Source of the DNA: a bacterium
Lineage (GTDB): Bacteria > Campylobacterota > Campylobacteria > Campylobacterales > Sulfurimonadaceae
Assembly (NCBI GenBank): GCA_018825665.1
Contig: JAHJEG010000017.1
Location: 87,511 to 151,510 of the forward strand
Direction: 5' to 3'
DNA length: 64,000 bases
Part shown: positions 34,436 through 43,009 of the stretch, one piece after another
How positions within the stretch are numbered: the stretch's first letter is position 1
How the letters are laid out: each line of letters begins with the position of its first letter
The notes under the pieces: generated by a model
The model's database searches: none
What the model was told of the DNA's origin: nothing
Seen by the model: only the letters and a program-made list of their open reading frames with translations
Position numbers and translations under genes: made by a program

Positions 34436-34588
34436 CTATTCTTCACGCTCTAAGCGCGCCTTTTCTTGTTTATAAATCCAAATCATTGGAAGTATAATAA
34501 TCGTATGAAGAAAAATTGTCAGGGTCAAAGGACCCTGGTTCAGCCAACCAAAAAAACTTGGTACGACATCTACAAATGGTTCAAACAT
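34436..34588 (-). CDS. 50-residue membrane protein between norB and nirS
   Basis: A short gene with a perfect AGGAGG upstream of ATG 34588. It encodes a 50-residue protein with one membrane helix (LTLTIFLHTIIILPMIWIY, residues 21-39) and a basic cytoplasmic tail ending KARLEREE. It lies 11 bases after norB. No family was recognised. It may be a small subunit or assembly partner of the NO reductase (inference). Confidence 0.65.
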   Translation of the reverse strand: MFEPFVDVVPSFFGWLNQGPLTLTIFLHTIIILPMIWIYKQEKARLEREE

Positions 34589-34599
34589 AATAAGCCTCC

Positions 34600-36024
34600 T
34601 TAATGTTCATGTTGAGCATCTTTGCCGGTGCTCAAGAAATCTTTGATGAGGAATAAGAAACCTGCGAATGTAACTGCACCCATAAAAAGTCTCCAATCCA
34701 TCGCCTGCGTAAACCACATACCGCTTTGACCGTCAAAGTATGCTGCCCATGTAGCACCCATCTGAGCGCGTGAGACAAGTACCTGTACGTATCCTGCAAT
34801 TGTAAGCGATACTGTCATACCGACAACACCTGAGGTAATCAAACTCACCGCCCAAATTGAGGCTTTCGTGTTTTTCATTACTTTAATGCCGTTTGAACCC
34901 TGGATACCCATATACATCATACCGATTAAGATCGTCGCATACGCACCGAAGAACGCAAGGTGACCGTGTGCCGATGTAAACTGTGTACCGTGTGTATAAA
35001 GGTTGACCTGTGGCAGTGTGTGGAAGAATCCCCAAATCCCTGCACCCAGGAAGTTACCAAACGCATTTAAAACAAACCATGTAAACGCAGGTTTATTGTT
35101 GATAACGGAAACATCTTTGCCTTGTGCATTTTGCTCCCCTTGTGTTTTACCCCAGTCATAAAGTACGTGGATAAACATAGCAACAAGAGGTAAAGGTTCC
35201 AATGCACTGAATAATGCTCCGATTTCCCACCAGTATTCAGGAGTACCGATCCAAAAGTAGTGGTGACCCATACCGAGGATACCTGAACCAAACAGCATAG
35301 ATACTTCGATCCATAACCACATCTCAACTGTTTTACGGTGTGCGCCAAGCATAGTGATCAAACCATACGCAGCAATAGCTCCGACAAACACTTCCCATGT
35401 AGCTTCAACCCATAAGTGGATTACCCACCACCACCAGTACTGATCCACACTAATATTATCTGTGAAGAACATACCCGCAAGGTAAAGACCAGAGAATGCG
35501 ATCATATCTGCCATTAAAACAGTTACGATACCTGTCTGCTTGCCTTTCATCCCCGTCAGGAAAAGATTTCCGACAAAACCAAGAGCAACGACCACGATGC
35601 CAAAGTCAGCCCAACGAGGTGCTTCGATATATTCACGACCCTCGGTAATGAACCAGATAGTTGTCTCATCTGCCGGACCGACCTGAACAAGCAGGTAGAC
35701 CAGTACAACAACAACGATAGCCGCTGCAAATATCCAAAAAAGCAGCTTACCGATTTTAATGCCCACTGTCTCAATCCCTGTTTCATCAGGTAAAAGCCAG
35801 TAAACCGAACCAAACATTGCAAATACCATCCATACGACGAGTGCATTGATGTGCAAGATTCTAGCGATTGAGAAATCTATTATCTCAAAAAGAAATCCCG
35901 GCATTACATACTGAATAGCCGCAACCAAACCAAAAAGTAACTGAGCCCCAAAAAGAATAGCGGCAAAAGTAAAGTACCAAGTCGCTAACTGCTTTGATTC
36001 TGATGTTAAATGATTATTTGCCAT
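34600..36024 (-). CDS. norB: Nitric oxide reductase large subunit NorB
   Basis: A 474-residue membrane enzyme reducing two NO to N2O. It is a 12-helix heme-copper oxidase relative. Visible ligands are His in ILHINALVVW (helix 2), His/Glu in IHLWVEATWEVF, the pair GHHYFWIG, and SAHGHLAFFGAY. It overlaps norC by 11 bases, as expected for the cytochrome-c-dependent cNOR type. No quinol-oxidising N-terminal extension (qNOR) is present. Confidence 0.96.
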   Translation of the reverse strand: MANNHLTSESKQLATWYFTFAAILFGAQLLFGLVAAIQYVMPGFLFEIIDFSIARILHINALVVWMVFAMFGSVYWLLPDETGIETVGIKIGKLLFWIFAAAIVVVVLVYLLVQVGPADETTIWFITEGREYIEAPRWADFGIVVVALGFVGNLFLTGMKGKQTGIVTVLMADMIAFSGLYLAGMFFTDNISVDQYWWWWVIHLWVEATWEVFVGAIAAYGLITMLGAHRKTVEMWLWIEVSMLFGSGILGMGHHYFWIGTPEYWWEIGALFSALEPLPLVAMFIHVLYDWGKTQGEQNAQGKDVSVINNKPAFTWFVLNAFGNFLGAGIWGFFHTLPQVNLYTHGTQFTSAHGHLAFFGAYATILIGMMYMGIQGSNGIKVMKNTKASIWAVSLITSGVVGMTVSLTIAGYVQVLVSRAQMGATWAAYFDGQSGMWFTQAMDWRLFMGAVTFAGFLFLIKDFLSTGKDAQHEH

Positions 36025-36667
36025 GAACCGCTCCTTGTATTTTTCCGAAGTTTCTTGGAAAACCGTTTGTATCGATAGATGACATATGTTTCAAGAAAGC
36101 TACCAAGCCTTTTGCTTCCTCTGCTGTAATTCCAAGATTTGGCATCATACGCTCATGAGTAGGATACTGTGACGGATGTTGTAAAAACTCTGCCATTGCT
36201 TCCTCACGTGTATTTTTCCCCGTCATAGCCTGTAATGAACCCTCTGGCCCCCAAGCCGGATCCAACCATGACTTTGTCAAATCTGGCGCATAATACGCAC
36301 CGTTACCAAGAAGTGTATGACAATCCATACAGTTTTTGGCCTGTGAGCCCAGTTTACCAAGGTGTAACAGCGCCCCCGCTTCTTCTTCAGAGTAGTCATC
36401 TCTTCCAAAAAACTTTTCTTTTCCCCCTATCACAGGTACTTCATGTCCACGTTTTGTGTCCATTTCATATGTGATTTTATAATTTATAACCGTAGGTCCT
36501 GGAACCCTCTTGGTTACACCGTTTTTCAGATCCGCATCATTCCCCATTGAAATCTGTGCCGACGTATCAAAAGTCAGCCAAATCAATAAAACTGATGCAA
36601 ATCCTGTGACCCACGCCGCTGACCGCTGCCAGAAACGATTATCACTCCATACGGATTTATTTGCCAT
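36014..36667 (-). CDS. norC: Nitric oxide reductase cytochrome c subunit NorC
   Basis: A 217-residue subunit passing electrons to NorB. A single N-terminal membrane helix (about residues 16-32) anchors a periplasmic domain with one heme c site, C113-x2-C116-H117 (CMDCH), followed by the family segment LLGNGAYYAPDL. The axial Met is probably in RMMPNLG. It is 41 bases after a small membrane protein gene that opens the operon. Confidence 0.94.
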   Translation of the reverse strand: MANKSVWSDNRFWQRSAAWVTGFASVLLIWLTFDTSAQISMGNDADLKNGVTKRVPGPTVINYKITYEMDTKRGHEVPVIGGKEKFFGRDDYSEEEAGALLHLGKLGSQAKNCMDCHTLLGNGAYYAPDLTKSWLDPAWGPEGSLQAMTGKNTREEAMAEFLQHPSQYPTHERMMPNLGITAEEAKGLVAFLKHMSSIDTNGFPRNFGKIQGAVHGK

Positions 36668-36708
36668 GTGTACTCCTCCTAAACCTTCATTAAGCTATAT
36701 ACAATGTA

Positions 36709-37032
36709 TTAATGTTCATTTTCTTCATGAACCCGATGCTGCATGTAATATACCGCATGCGGAAGCATCAAATACCCTATCATTGCAACCACCAACGCCT
36801 TTGCTGTAAACTCGCCTACATGCATTAAGCTACCCATTATATAAAGCATATAACAAGTCAATCCCCAAAAAAGATATGCAAAAGGCATTGTCCATTTTTT
36901 AAGTATCTCAACCTTCACAGCCGTATATATACCAACATAAAACGCTCCAAATATCAAAACAAATGCAGAAGAAACAAAAATTGGTAAGAAGTCGTTCAGT
37001 GCTATCTCCGGTCTAATTACTGTCTCAATCAT
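36709..37032 (-). CDS. Small membrane protein opening the nor operon
   Basis: A 107-residue protein with three or four hydrophobic helices and a His/Glu-rich tail (HAVYYMQHRVHEENEH). I do not recognise it. It is the first gene after an FNR-type promoter and precedes norC and norB on one transcript. A NorE/NorF-like accessory function is possible by position, but no sequence evidence supports it. Confidence 0.65.
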   Translation of the reverse strand: MIETVIRPEIALNDFLPIFVSSAFVLIFGAFYVGIYTAVKVEILKKWTMPFAYLFWGLTCYMLYIMGSLMHVGEFTAKALVVAMIGYLMLPHAVYYMQHRVHEENEH

Positions 37033-37074
37033 GTAAATCTCCTAAATATATTTCAATATCAGATCGTTAGCAGT

Positions 37075-37113
37075 CTATAATATTTCAAAAGTAAACAGCT
37101 TGACATGAATCAA
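37075..37113 (-). promoter_or_regulatory. FNR-type promoter of the nor operon
   Basis: TTGACATGAATCAA (37100-37113) is a perfect FNR/NNR palindrome. Minus-strand TTATAG/TATTAT elements at 37075-37082 would start transcription near 37068, putting the box about 39 bases upstream. The first gene starts at 37032. The 213-base gap holds nothing else recognisable. Confidence 0.65.
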
Positions 37114-37245
37114 TAATTTTTAACTAACTTAAAATTTTAAATTATATTTTTTATTTATGTTACTCTAAGTATGTATTGCGGCTTCGCGTAAATTATATTA
37201 ATGTGATAGCAGGTGTTGTATGCGGGATAATCTTTGAAAATAAGG

Positions 37246-37548
37246 CTATTTATCGGAGGAATTTGTTTTGTGCTCTTCATACATTTTTTTGATTACAAGC
37301 ATTTCATAGAGTGAGATCTCCGGCTTGGAAGCTTCTATCTCGGCATCCACTTCCTGGTATTCCCCATTAATCTTATCGATAAATGTATAGCCTTTAGGCG
37401 AGATCTCGTTCAAAGCAAAACTGATTGAGCCAATCCATATAAGTGCGAGCATGACCCACACCGTTTTTTTTGCCTGAGCGTATACCCCAACAAAGTGAAA
37501 GATAATACTTAGCACTATCCCTGCGAAAACTACTGTATATAGATTCAT
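37246..37548 (-). CDS. Two-helix membrane protein downstream of nirDL
   Basis: A 100-residue protein with two N-terminal membrane helices (about 3-24 and 28-48) and a charged soluble tail of 50 residues. Family unknown. Its ATG overlaps the stop of the 50-residue gene before it (ATGA). It is last in the group nirDL, 130-aa, 50-aa and 100-aa proteins. Confidence 0.6.
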   Translation of the reverse strand: MNLYTVVFAGIVLSIIFHFVGVYAQAKKTVWVMLALIWIGSISFALNEISPKGYTFIDKINGEYQEVDAEIEASKPEISLYEMLVIKKMYEEHKTNSSDK

Positions 37549-37697
37549 TTGTTTACCTTCTCCCCTCTTGGCTGCATAACGACATCTGTATTTTCAAACA
37601 TCTTGTCCCCGAAACTTTTAACTCCGTAAGTACCCAAAACCATCAGAGCAACAACAATAAATAAAAAGACAAAGGCCATGGAGTAGCGTTTGAGCAT
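37545..37697 (-). CDS. 50-residue single-helix membrane protein
   Basis: This 50-residue frame has one N-terminal membrane helix (SMAFVFLFIVVALMVLGTYG) and a polar tail. It starts one base after the stop of the 130-residue gene and overlaps the next start by four bases, filling what would otherwise be a gap in the operon. Family unknown. Confidence 0.6.
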   Translation of the reverse strand: MLKRYSMAFVFLFIVVALMVLGTYGVKSFGDKMFENTDVVMQPRGEKVNK

Positions 37698-37698
37698 C

Positions 37699-38091
37699 TT
37701 AGTTGTCGCTTTTTGGCGCTACTGGTTTGTAGTCTACACATCTTGATGTGTGAAAATTGCGGATATGGTTGTCTGAGACAAACAGATCCCCTTCCAGACG
37801 CCACTCAAGCTCTTTTGAGATCAAAACTGAGCGGGAGATGGTTTTTTGCATTTTGTTTTCACAGATGATGACTTCCCCTTCGTTGAAGATCTCTTTTACT
37901 CCGTCCATACGCGTCACGGTTGTATAATAATGTGCCAAAATCATACCGCTAAAGATGGAAGCGACCCCTATCATCCCATATTTAAAAGAGCTTTTTGGGA
38001 GTGTGGATCGTGTTGTTACAATAGCCGTGATAATCAAAAAAAATATTCCTATGACAATATAGGCAATTTCAAGTTCAAAAAAAAGTCCCAT
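37699..38091 (-). CDS. Two-helix membrane protein of unknown function
   Basis: A 130-residue protein with two membrane helices (about 5-25 and 37-54) and an 75-residue soluble domain containing two cysteines (ICENK and SRCVDY). It shares one base with the stop/start of nirDL, so translation is coupled. Family unknown; operon position suggests a role in nitrite/NO reduction or heme d1 maturation. Confidence 0.62.
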   Translation of the reverse strand: MGLFFELEIAYIVIGIFFLIITAIVTTRSTLPKSSFKYGMIGVASIFSGMILAHYYTTVTRMDGVKEIFNEGEVIICENKMQKTISRSVLISKELEWRLEGDLFVSDNHIRNFHTSRCVDYKPVAPKSDN

Positions 38092-39101
38092 TAAATCTCC
38101 TTTGCTTTATGCATATTTTCCCAAGTTTCAAACTCGGGGGTAAAATACTCTATACGCACTTTTTTAAACTCCCGCGATGAGTAGAGCGGCATATAGGAAT
38201 CTACACCGATTTCACCCGCCATCTCCTCTATGATGCTGTTTGTCTCTTCGGTCGTCTTGCCGTGGACCATGGTAAAAAGGTTATAGGGCCAGTTATCGTA
38301 TTTTGGGCGCAGATAGCAGTGGCTTACCGCAGAAAAGGCCGCGGCTTTTTCTCCGACAAGCTCCCCCTGAAGTTCGTCAACGTCCCATACCACCATCGCA
38401 TTGGCATTGAATCCCGCTTTTCTGTGATTCAAAATTGCGGCAAAGCGTCGCATGATGCCGGCTTCTTGCAACTCCTCCAAAATGGAAAAGAACATTGCAT
38501 AGTCTATGTCCAAATCATCTATAATCTGCTTAAACGGTTCACTCACCATATCTATATCATACTGGATACGTCGGATAACCGCGTGATGCAAAGGGGTAAG
38601 CTCCATCTCCTTGTGTTGTACTCTTTTGACCTTTTCTTTCTTTTCATCTTTTCCCGTAGTATTGAGTTTGACGGATATCTTAAAAAGCTTGAGTGTCGGC
38701 AAGATGATATAGCTCTGAGCCTGGGTCAAGGAGGCTAATATCTCAATGCTTTTTTCCAATCCCAAAAGAGAATCAGGCGCCACAGCTATGGTAAACCAGA
38801 TATTAAAATCATGGTTACGTTCGTAATTATGGGAAACACCCGGATGTGTATTGATGTGCGCAACTGCCTCATCAATCCCATCTTGGGGTATTTTAAAAGC
38901 TACCAAAGACGATATATACCCCAAACGCTTGGTATCAAAGATAGCCGATGTCTGACGAATAATATTATTATCCTTTTCATCTTGCAGTATCCTGAGGACA
39001 TCTCCCTCGGACATCCCCAACTCTAAAGCAATAGACTCAAAAGGCTTTGCAACCAGAGGAAACGATTTTTGTATTCTCGAAAGTATCTCTTGTTTTATCA
39101 T
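38091..39101 (-). CDS. Siroheme decarboxylase NirDL (two fused Lrp-like halves)
   Basis: A 336-residue protein with two tandem AsnC/Lrp-type modules. Each half has a winged helix (residues 1-60 and about 185-240) and an alpha/beta domain, as in NirD-NirL fusions. NirDL-type proteins remove acetate carboxyls from siroheme to give didecarboxysiroheme for heme d1. The segments HNYERNHDFNIWFT and HCYLRPKYDNWPYNLFTM are the expected active-site strands. ATG 39101 is chosen: AAAG is nine bases upstream and a FNR-type promoter would start transcription near 39126. ATG 39110 is possible; 39143 would be upstream of that start site. Confidence 0.88.
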   Translation of the reverse strand: MIKQEILSRIQKSFPLVAKPFESIALELGMSEGDVLRILQDEKDNNIIRQTSAIFDTKRLGYISSLVAFKIPQDGIDEAVAHINTHPGVSHNYERNHDFNIWFTIAVAPDSLLGLEKSIEILASLTQAQSYIILPTLKLFKISVKLNTTGKDEKKEKVKRVQHKEMELTPLHHAVIRRIQYDIDMVSEPFKQIIDDLDIDYAMFFSILEELQEAGIMRRFAAILNHRKAGFNANAMVVWDVDELQGELVGEKAAAFSAVSHCYLRPKYDNWPYNLFTMVHGKTTEETNSIIEEMAGEIGVDSYMPLYSSREFKKVRIEYFTPEFETWENMHKAKEI

Positions 39102-39132
39102 AATAGGCATCTTTAATTTAGATTTATCAGTA

Positions 39133-39199
39133 ATTGTAATCATATTTGAAATGATAATTATTGACTTGTATCAAGCCCGGGATTACTATCTTTTAGATA
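39133..39199. promoter_or_regulatory. Divergent FNR-type promoter for nirDL and CysG-N
   Basis: TTGACTTGTATCAA (39161-39174) is a perfect FNR/NNR palindrome between divergent genes. On the minus strand TACAAT (39133-39138) and on the plus strand TAGATA (39194-39199) lie at matching distances, so one box could activate both directions from about 38-42 bases. AT-rich Fur-like sequence TGATAATTATTGA overlaps its left side. Confidence 0.6.
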
Positions 39200-39269
39200 T
39201 GCTATTGTTACGAATAACAAACTTGCCTATAATGTTTGTTATACTTAAACTGACAAGGGAGTTTGTTGA

Positions 39270-39839
39270 ATGGGTTATTTTCCCGCTTTTGTAAAGCTAG
39301 ATCAACGTAAGATTTTGATTGTCGGGGGTGGCAGGATTGCCTATGAAAAGCTCGACCATCTTTTGGATTTCACCAAAGATATTGAAGTAATTGCACTCTC
39401 TTATTCTGATCAGATGCGTCAGCGCATGGAGGAGGAAGCACTTCACTATGAAGAGCGAAAATACAAGGTCGGTGATCTTGCAGGTTTTTCTATTGTAATC
39501 GTAGCGGTAGATGACATCCCTCTTCAGGCTGAGATTTTTGAAGAGTCCAAAAAACACAACTGTCTGTGCAATTCTGTGGATTCTGTCGATTATTGCGATT
39601 TTATTTTTCCGGCCTACATTAAAAAAGATGACCTCACCATAGCCGTTTCCACCTCAGGTGCTTCGCCCGCTTTTGCAAAACATTTCAAACATTATCTGAG
39701 CAGCCTTATCCCTGAGGGGATTTCAAATTTTTTATACGAGATGAAACAGCTTCGCTCAACACTGCCAAAAGGCAAACAAAGGATGGAAATGCTTGATAAG
39801 AAAGCACAGGATTATATTAAAAGCTGGAGTCAGTCATGA
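39270..39839 (+). CDS. Precorrin-2 dehydrogenase/sirohydrochlorin ferrochelatase
   Basis: A 189-residue protein equal to the N-terminal half of CysG (Met8-like). It oxidises precorrin-2 with NAD and may insert iron to give siroheme. The nucleotide loop VGGGRIAYEK is near residue 19, and STSGASPAFAKHFK is the conserved catalytic/structural region. It fills the step between NirE and NirDL and also supplies siroheme to the reductase at 19.4 kb. It overlaps the next gene by four bases. Confidence 0.92.
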   Translation: MGYFPAFVKLDQRKILIVGGGRIAYEKLDHLLDFTKDIEVIALSYSDQMRQRMEEEALHYEERKYKVGDLAGFSIVIVAVDDIPLQAEIFEESKKHNCLCNSVDSVDYCDFIFPAYIKKDDLTIAVSTSGASPAFAKHFKHYLSSLIPEGISNFLYEMKQLRSTLPKGKQRMEMLDKKAQDYIKSWSQS

Positions 39840-40216
39840 GTAATGCCAAAAAAGGATTGTTCTTTGGAGTGATATTTGCATTTTTTGTTATGGGTTTTGT
39901 TGCGATGCAACGCGCTTTGCCCGCATCCAAGGAAGCGGGTATTTATTCTGAGCTCAAAGCGTACATCCCCTACACCCTAGAAAAGAAGGTGGGAGGCTTA
40001 GCCATCATCGACAAGCGTACAGGAAGAAAAGAAACACCTTCTGCCGCGGAGGTGATGCTACGTCTGGATGAGCTCGAACAGCAATGGGGTAAAGATCATC
40101 TTCAAGTCGTTGACAACCACCTCATCGTGCTAAACGACCTGAACCAGAGTATTGTAAAAATTTTTATAAAAACGCAGGAAGAGCGTCTTTTTCTGAAACA
40201 GTTTTTCGGTATCTAA
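39836..40216 (+). CDS. Membrane-anchored hypothetical protein
   Basis: A 126-residue protein with one N-terminal helix (LFFGVIFAFFVMGFVAM) and a soluble domain ending in a short helix. Family unknown. ATGA overlap with the siroheme synthase gene shows translational coupling. Its stop is 14 bases before a 12-bp hairpin made of two inverted GGCATGTGG words. Confidence 0.65.
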   Translation: MSNAKKGLFFGVIFAFFVMGFVAMQRALPASKEAGIYSELKAYIPYTLEKKVGGLAIIDKRTGRKETPSAAEVMLRLDELEQQWGKDHLQVVDNHLIVLNDLNQSIVKIFIKTQEERLFLKQFFGI

Positions 40217-40230
40217 AAACTCTCCTGATA

Positions 40231-40264
40231 TTTCCACATGCCGTTTATTTTAGGCATGTGGAAA
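40231..40264. repeat. Inverted pair of the GGCATGTGG word (hairpin)
   Basis: TTTCCACATGCC (40231-40242) and GGCATGTGGAAA (40253-40264) form a perfect 12-bp stem with a 10-base AT-rich loop between two convergent genes. It ends at the base before the TAG stop of the PP-loop gene. It may serve as a terminator in both directions, although no clear T-run follows. Confidence 0.85.
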
Positions 40265-41242
40265 CTAAAAAATAGAGTATGCCTGAATCTCTTCTCTGGA
40301 AGCCAAAGGCGAACTTTGGGTCTCTTGTTCATCATAAGACAGAGTATAGCTCTTGTCCGTGCTTGCCTTTGTGTACGTTAAAATAACCTTCGCGGATAAT
40401 TCCCTGTCAGCCTCGCTTGCATTTTTGCTAAGCATGGCATGCGGACCCGGGATTCCTACGGTTTTAATATGAAAATATTTATCATTGTCTATGTTTTGAA
40501 GATGTTCGTTCTCCTCTTTGTTTCTGCCCACAACAAGCTTGGCGCCGTCACTCAGACGAAGATGACGGCCAAATTTCATAAGAGGGATATCTCTTACTTC
40601 AAACCTGTCATGCTTTATAAAATCCACCATTTTTTTAGAAAAATTCTCATCTGTCAAAAGACATCCTCCGCCGGGCGATTCAAAGTTTTCCAAGCCGATC
40701 TCTTTGGCTAGCTCCATCTGTCTGTCACGGCTTCTGCCTGTGATGCCCTCAAGCTTTTCCCTCTCAACCCAGCCGTTTTCCTCGGCAATAGTCGGAGCCA
40801 ACATTTTTGCAGACATAGGACGCAGAAGAAGCCCCTCACAATTACTCTCGTTTAGAACTGTCTGAAGAGCGTCTTTGTTTTGGCTCATCGGACGTTGTCC
40901 CATAACCTCACCGCTTATAAGAAAGCTTGCACCCTCTGCTTCCATAATACGTTTTGCCACCGCAAACATCTTTGCATGACAGTCGATACATGGATTAAAG
41001 TTTTTACCATATCCGTGTTTTGGATCAAACAGGACATCCTGGAGGTATTCACTCTGAATATCAATGATTTTGAGCTGGGCACCCACCTGGTCACACATGC
41101 TCTGCATATGCTCAAGTCTGTCTTTTGTACTTCCAAAACCCGTATTTATGTTGATTGCCAAAACTTCAATACCCTGGTCACGGATAAGTTTTATAGCCAA
41201 AGTGGAATCAAGTCCACCACTAAAGAGTGCGATTGCTTTCAT
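40265..41242 (-). CDS. PP-loop ATPase (tRNA thiolation-like)
   Basis: A 325-residue protein whose N-terminus has the PP-loop motif SGGLDSTLA, characteristic of MnmA, ThiI and related adenylating sulfur-transfer enzymes. Cys residues in NPCIDCHAKM match the metal-binding or thiolation site of this class, and SPGGGCLLTD is the next family block. The C-terminal domain (after residue 200) looks like the DUF814/NFACT-R type. Its exact tRNA or other substrate is unknown. ATG 41242 begins right at the PP-loop strand and is preferred; an upstream GTG would translate a hairpin built from the GGCATGTGG word. Confidence 0.8.
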   Translation of the reverse strand: MKAIALFSGGLDSTLAIKLIRDQGIEVLAININTGFGSTKDRLEHMQSMCDQVGAQLKIIDIQSEYLQDVLFDPKHGYGKNFNPCIDCHAKMFAVAKRIMEAEGASFLISGEVMGQRPMSQNKDALQTVLNESNCEGLLLRPMSAKMLAPTIAEENGWVEREKLEGITGRSRDRQMELAKEIGLENFESPGGGCLLTDENFSKKMVDFIKHDRFEVRDIPLMKFGRHLRLSDGAKLVVGRNKEENEHLQNIDNDKYFHIKTVGIPGPHAMLSKNASEADRELSAKVILTYTKASTDKSYTLSYDEQETQSSPLASREEIQAYSIF

Positions 41243-41270
41243 AGTAAGTCCTTTGTTAAGGCACAGGAGT

Positions 41271-41304
41271 CGGCATGTGGAAGTTTTCTCTTTTCCACAT
41301 GCCG
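41271..41304. repeat. Second inverted pair of GGCATGTGG (hairpin)
   Basis: CGGCATGTGGAA (41271-41282) and TTCCACATGCCG (41293-41304) form a perfect 12-bp stem with a 10-base loop, between dnaG and the PP-loop gene. Stem and loop lengths equal those of the hairpin at 40231-40264, but here the two words point the other way. Confidence 0.85.
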
Positions 41305-41353
41305 GCCAGTTCACCTATTTTTAGGACGGAATTTTATCATAAATAAATAAACC

Positions 41354-43003
41354 TTATAGTTTTGCCAGTTCGCCCTGCTTTAGTTTCGTAATCTTGCCGC
41401 GAAATTTCCTGATATAAAAAGCTTTTTCTTCAAAGGAGATGGAACCCTGCATATTCACTTTTTTGAGTTCTCTTTCATAGTGTCTTGTCAAAAACGTGAT
41501 AAGTTCCGCTTTGAGAGCTTCTTCACTCTCCAATGAACTTATTTTTTCATCTACCAAAATAGCCATCAGCTGAGGAGAATCCGTATCACCCTTGAGGGCA
41601 TGTGCAAACTCCTGCGAATGAAACTGCAAAAGCGAGGGATCAATCACATCCAAAATCTGGTCTATAAAACGGGGATGTTCCAAAACAGTTTTTACAAGAC
41701 TGAGCTCCCACATATCTTTGTGTGTGTTCTTTTGAATCAGGGGAGCATTTTGCTTGTTTGTATTTGTTTGGTTTGTTAGTCTGACAAAGGACGGGCTGAT
41801 ACCCAAACGGGATGCAAGATAAGATTTATACTCCTCTTGAAGCATTGCCGATAAAGTTTTCAAATATGCAATGGCATCCTGCATGCAGGCTTCTTTTGCC
41901 TTTGGGTCCCGAAGATCATAGAGAGAGAGTATCTCATCAAGCACAAACTCTATAAAAGCTCTTGGCTTTCTAAACATCGTACTCAGTGCTTCTACCTGCC
42001 CGTTTTTCACCATGTCTGCAGGGTCCAATCCCCCCTCAAAGATAACAACCCCTCCGTTGAATCCCGAAGCACTTAAAAGTTTTGCGGCTTTTAAGGCAGC
42101 ATTACGACCGGCTTTGTCCCCGTCATAGGCCATAACGATACGGGGTTCGCCTTTTCTAAGAAGAGGCAGATGTTCTGCGGTCAAAGCAGTTCCCAAAGTT
42201 GCTACGGCATTTGTGAATCCCGCCTGATGAAGCATGATAACATCAAGATAACCTTCTGTTATAACTATCGCTTTTTGTTTGTATATATCCTGTCGCGCAT
42301 GATGGTATGCATACAAAAGACGGGATTTATTAAAAAAAGGTGTCTCCGGCGAATTTACGTATTTCGCCTGATGCCCCGTAATTGTCCTGCCCCCAAAACC
42401 GATCAGTGAGCCGTTGGTGGAATGAATAGGAAATGTTATCCGCTCAATAAACCTTGCGAAGTATCTCCCGCCGTCATAACCGACAATACCCATCTCAATC
42501 GCTTCACTGACATTAAACATATTGGATTTTATATAGTTTATGGTCGCATTGGAATCCGGAGCATAGCCTATGCCGAATTTTTCTACGCTGCTCTCATAAA
42601 TCCCTCTGTCTCTAAGATAGTCTGAAGCCGTTTGGTTTGAGGTTAAAAGATCTTGATAATATGCATTCACCTTATCCATAAGCTGTGAACGCGGTTTGTT
42701 ATGTTTGTTATCGGTATAGGCAAGAGAAAAATTATAGGACGAGGCCAGCTTCTCAAGAGCTTCAGGGTAATTGAGCTTTTCATATTCCATAACAAACTTC
42801 ACGCTGTCTCCGCCCGCTCCGCAGCCAAAACAATGATAAATCTGCTTGGAAGGACTCACCACAAAAGAGGCTGTCTTCTCGTCATGAAAAGGGCAAGGTG
42901 CCTTAAAATTGGCACCCGCTTTTCTCAGCTCCACATAAGAGCCTACAACATCAACAACATCAAGTCGCGCCTTTAGGGCATCTATGGAGTCCTGGGTAAT
43001 CAT
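41354..43003 (-). CDS. dnaG: DNA primase DnaG
   Basis: A 549-residue primase making RNA primers for replication. The N-terminal CHC2 zinc site is CPFHDEKTASF with HCFGCGAGG. The TOPRIM catalytic core shows ITEGYLDVIML and AYDGDKAGRNAA. The C-terminal helicase-binding part is divergent, as usual. ATG 43003 has a TATAAT six bases upstream (43010-43015, minus) and no Shine-Dalgarno, so the mRNA may be leaderless. A TTG at 43018 overlaps that promoter and is rejected. Confidence 0.95.
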   Translation of the reverse strand: MITQDSIDALKARLDVVDVVGSYVELRKAGANFKAPCPFHDEKTASFVVSPSKQIYHCFGCGAGGDSVKFVMEYEKLNYPEALEKLASSYNFSLAYTDNKHNKPRSQLMDKVNAYYQDLLTSNQTASDYLRDRGIYESSVEKFGIGYAPDSNATINYIKSNMFNVSEAIEMGIVGYDGGRYFARFIERITFPIHSTNGSLIGFGGRTITGHQAKYVNSPETPFFNKSRLLYAYHHARQDIYKQKAIVITEGYLDVIMLHQAGFTNAVATLGTALTAEHLPLLRKGEPRIVMAYDGDKAGRNAALKAAKLLSASGFNGGVVIFEGGLDPADMVKNGQVEALSTMFRKPRAFIEFVLDEILSLYDLRDPKAKEACMQDAIAYLKTLSAMLQEEYKSYLASRLGISPSFVRLTNQTNTNKQNAPLIQKNTHKDMWELSLVKTVLEHPRFIDQILDVIDPSLLQFHSQEFAHALKGDTDSPQLMAILVDEKISSLESEEALKAELITFLTRHYERELKKVNMQGSISFEEKAFYIRKFRGKITKLKQGELAKL

Positions 43004-43009
43004 AGACGT

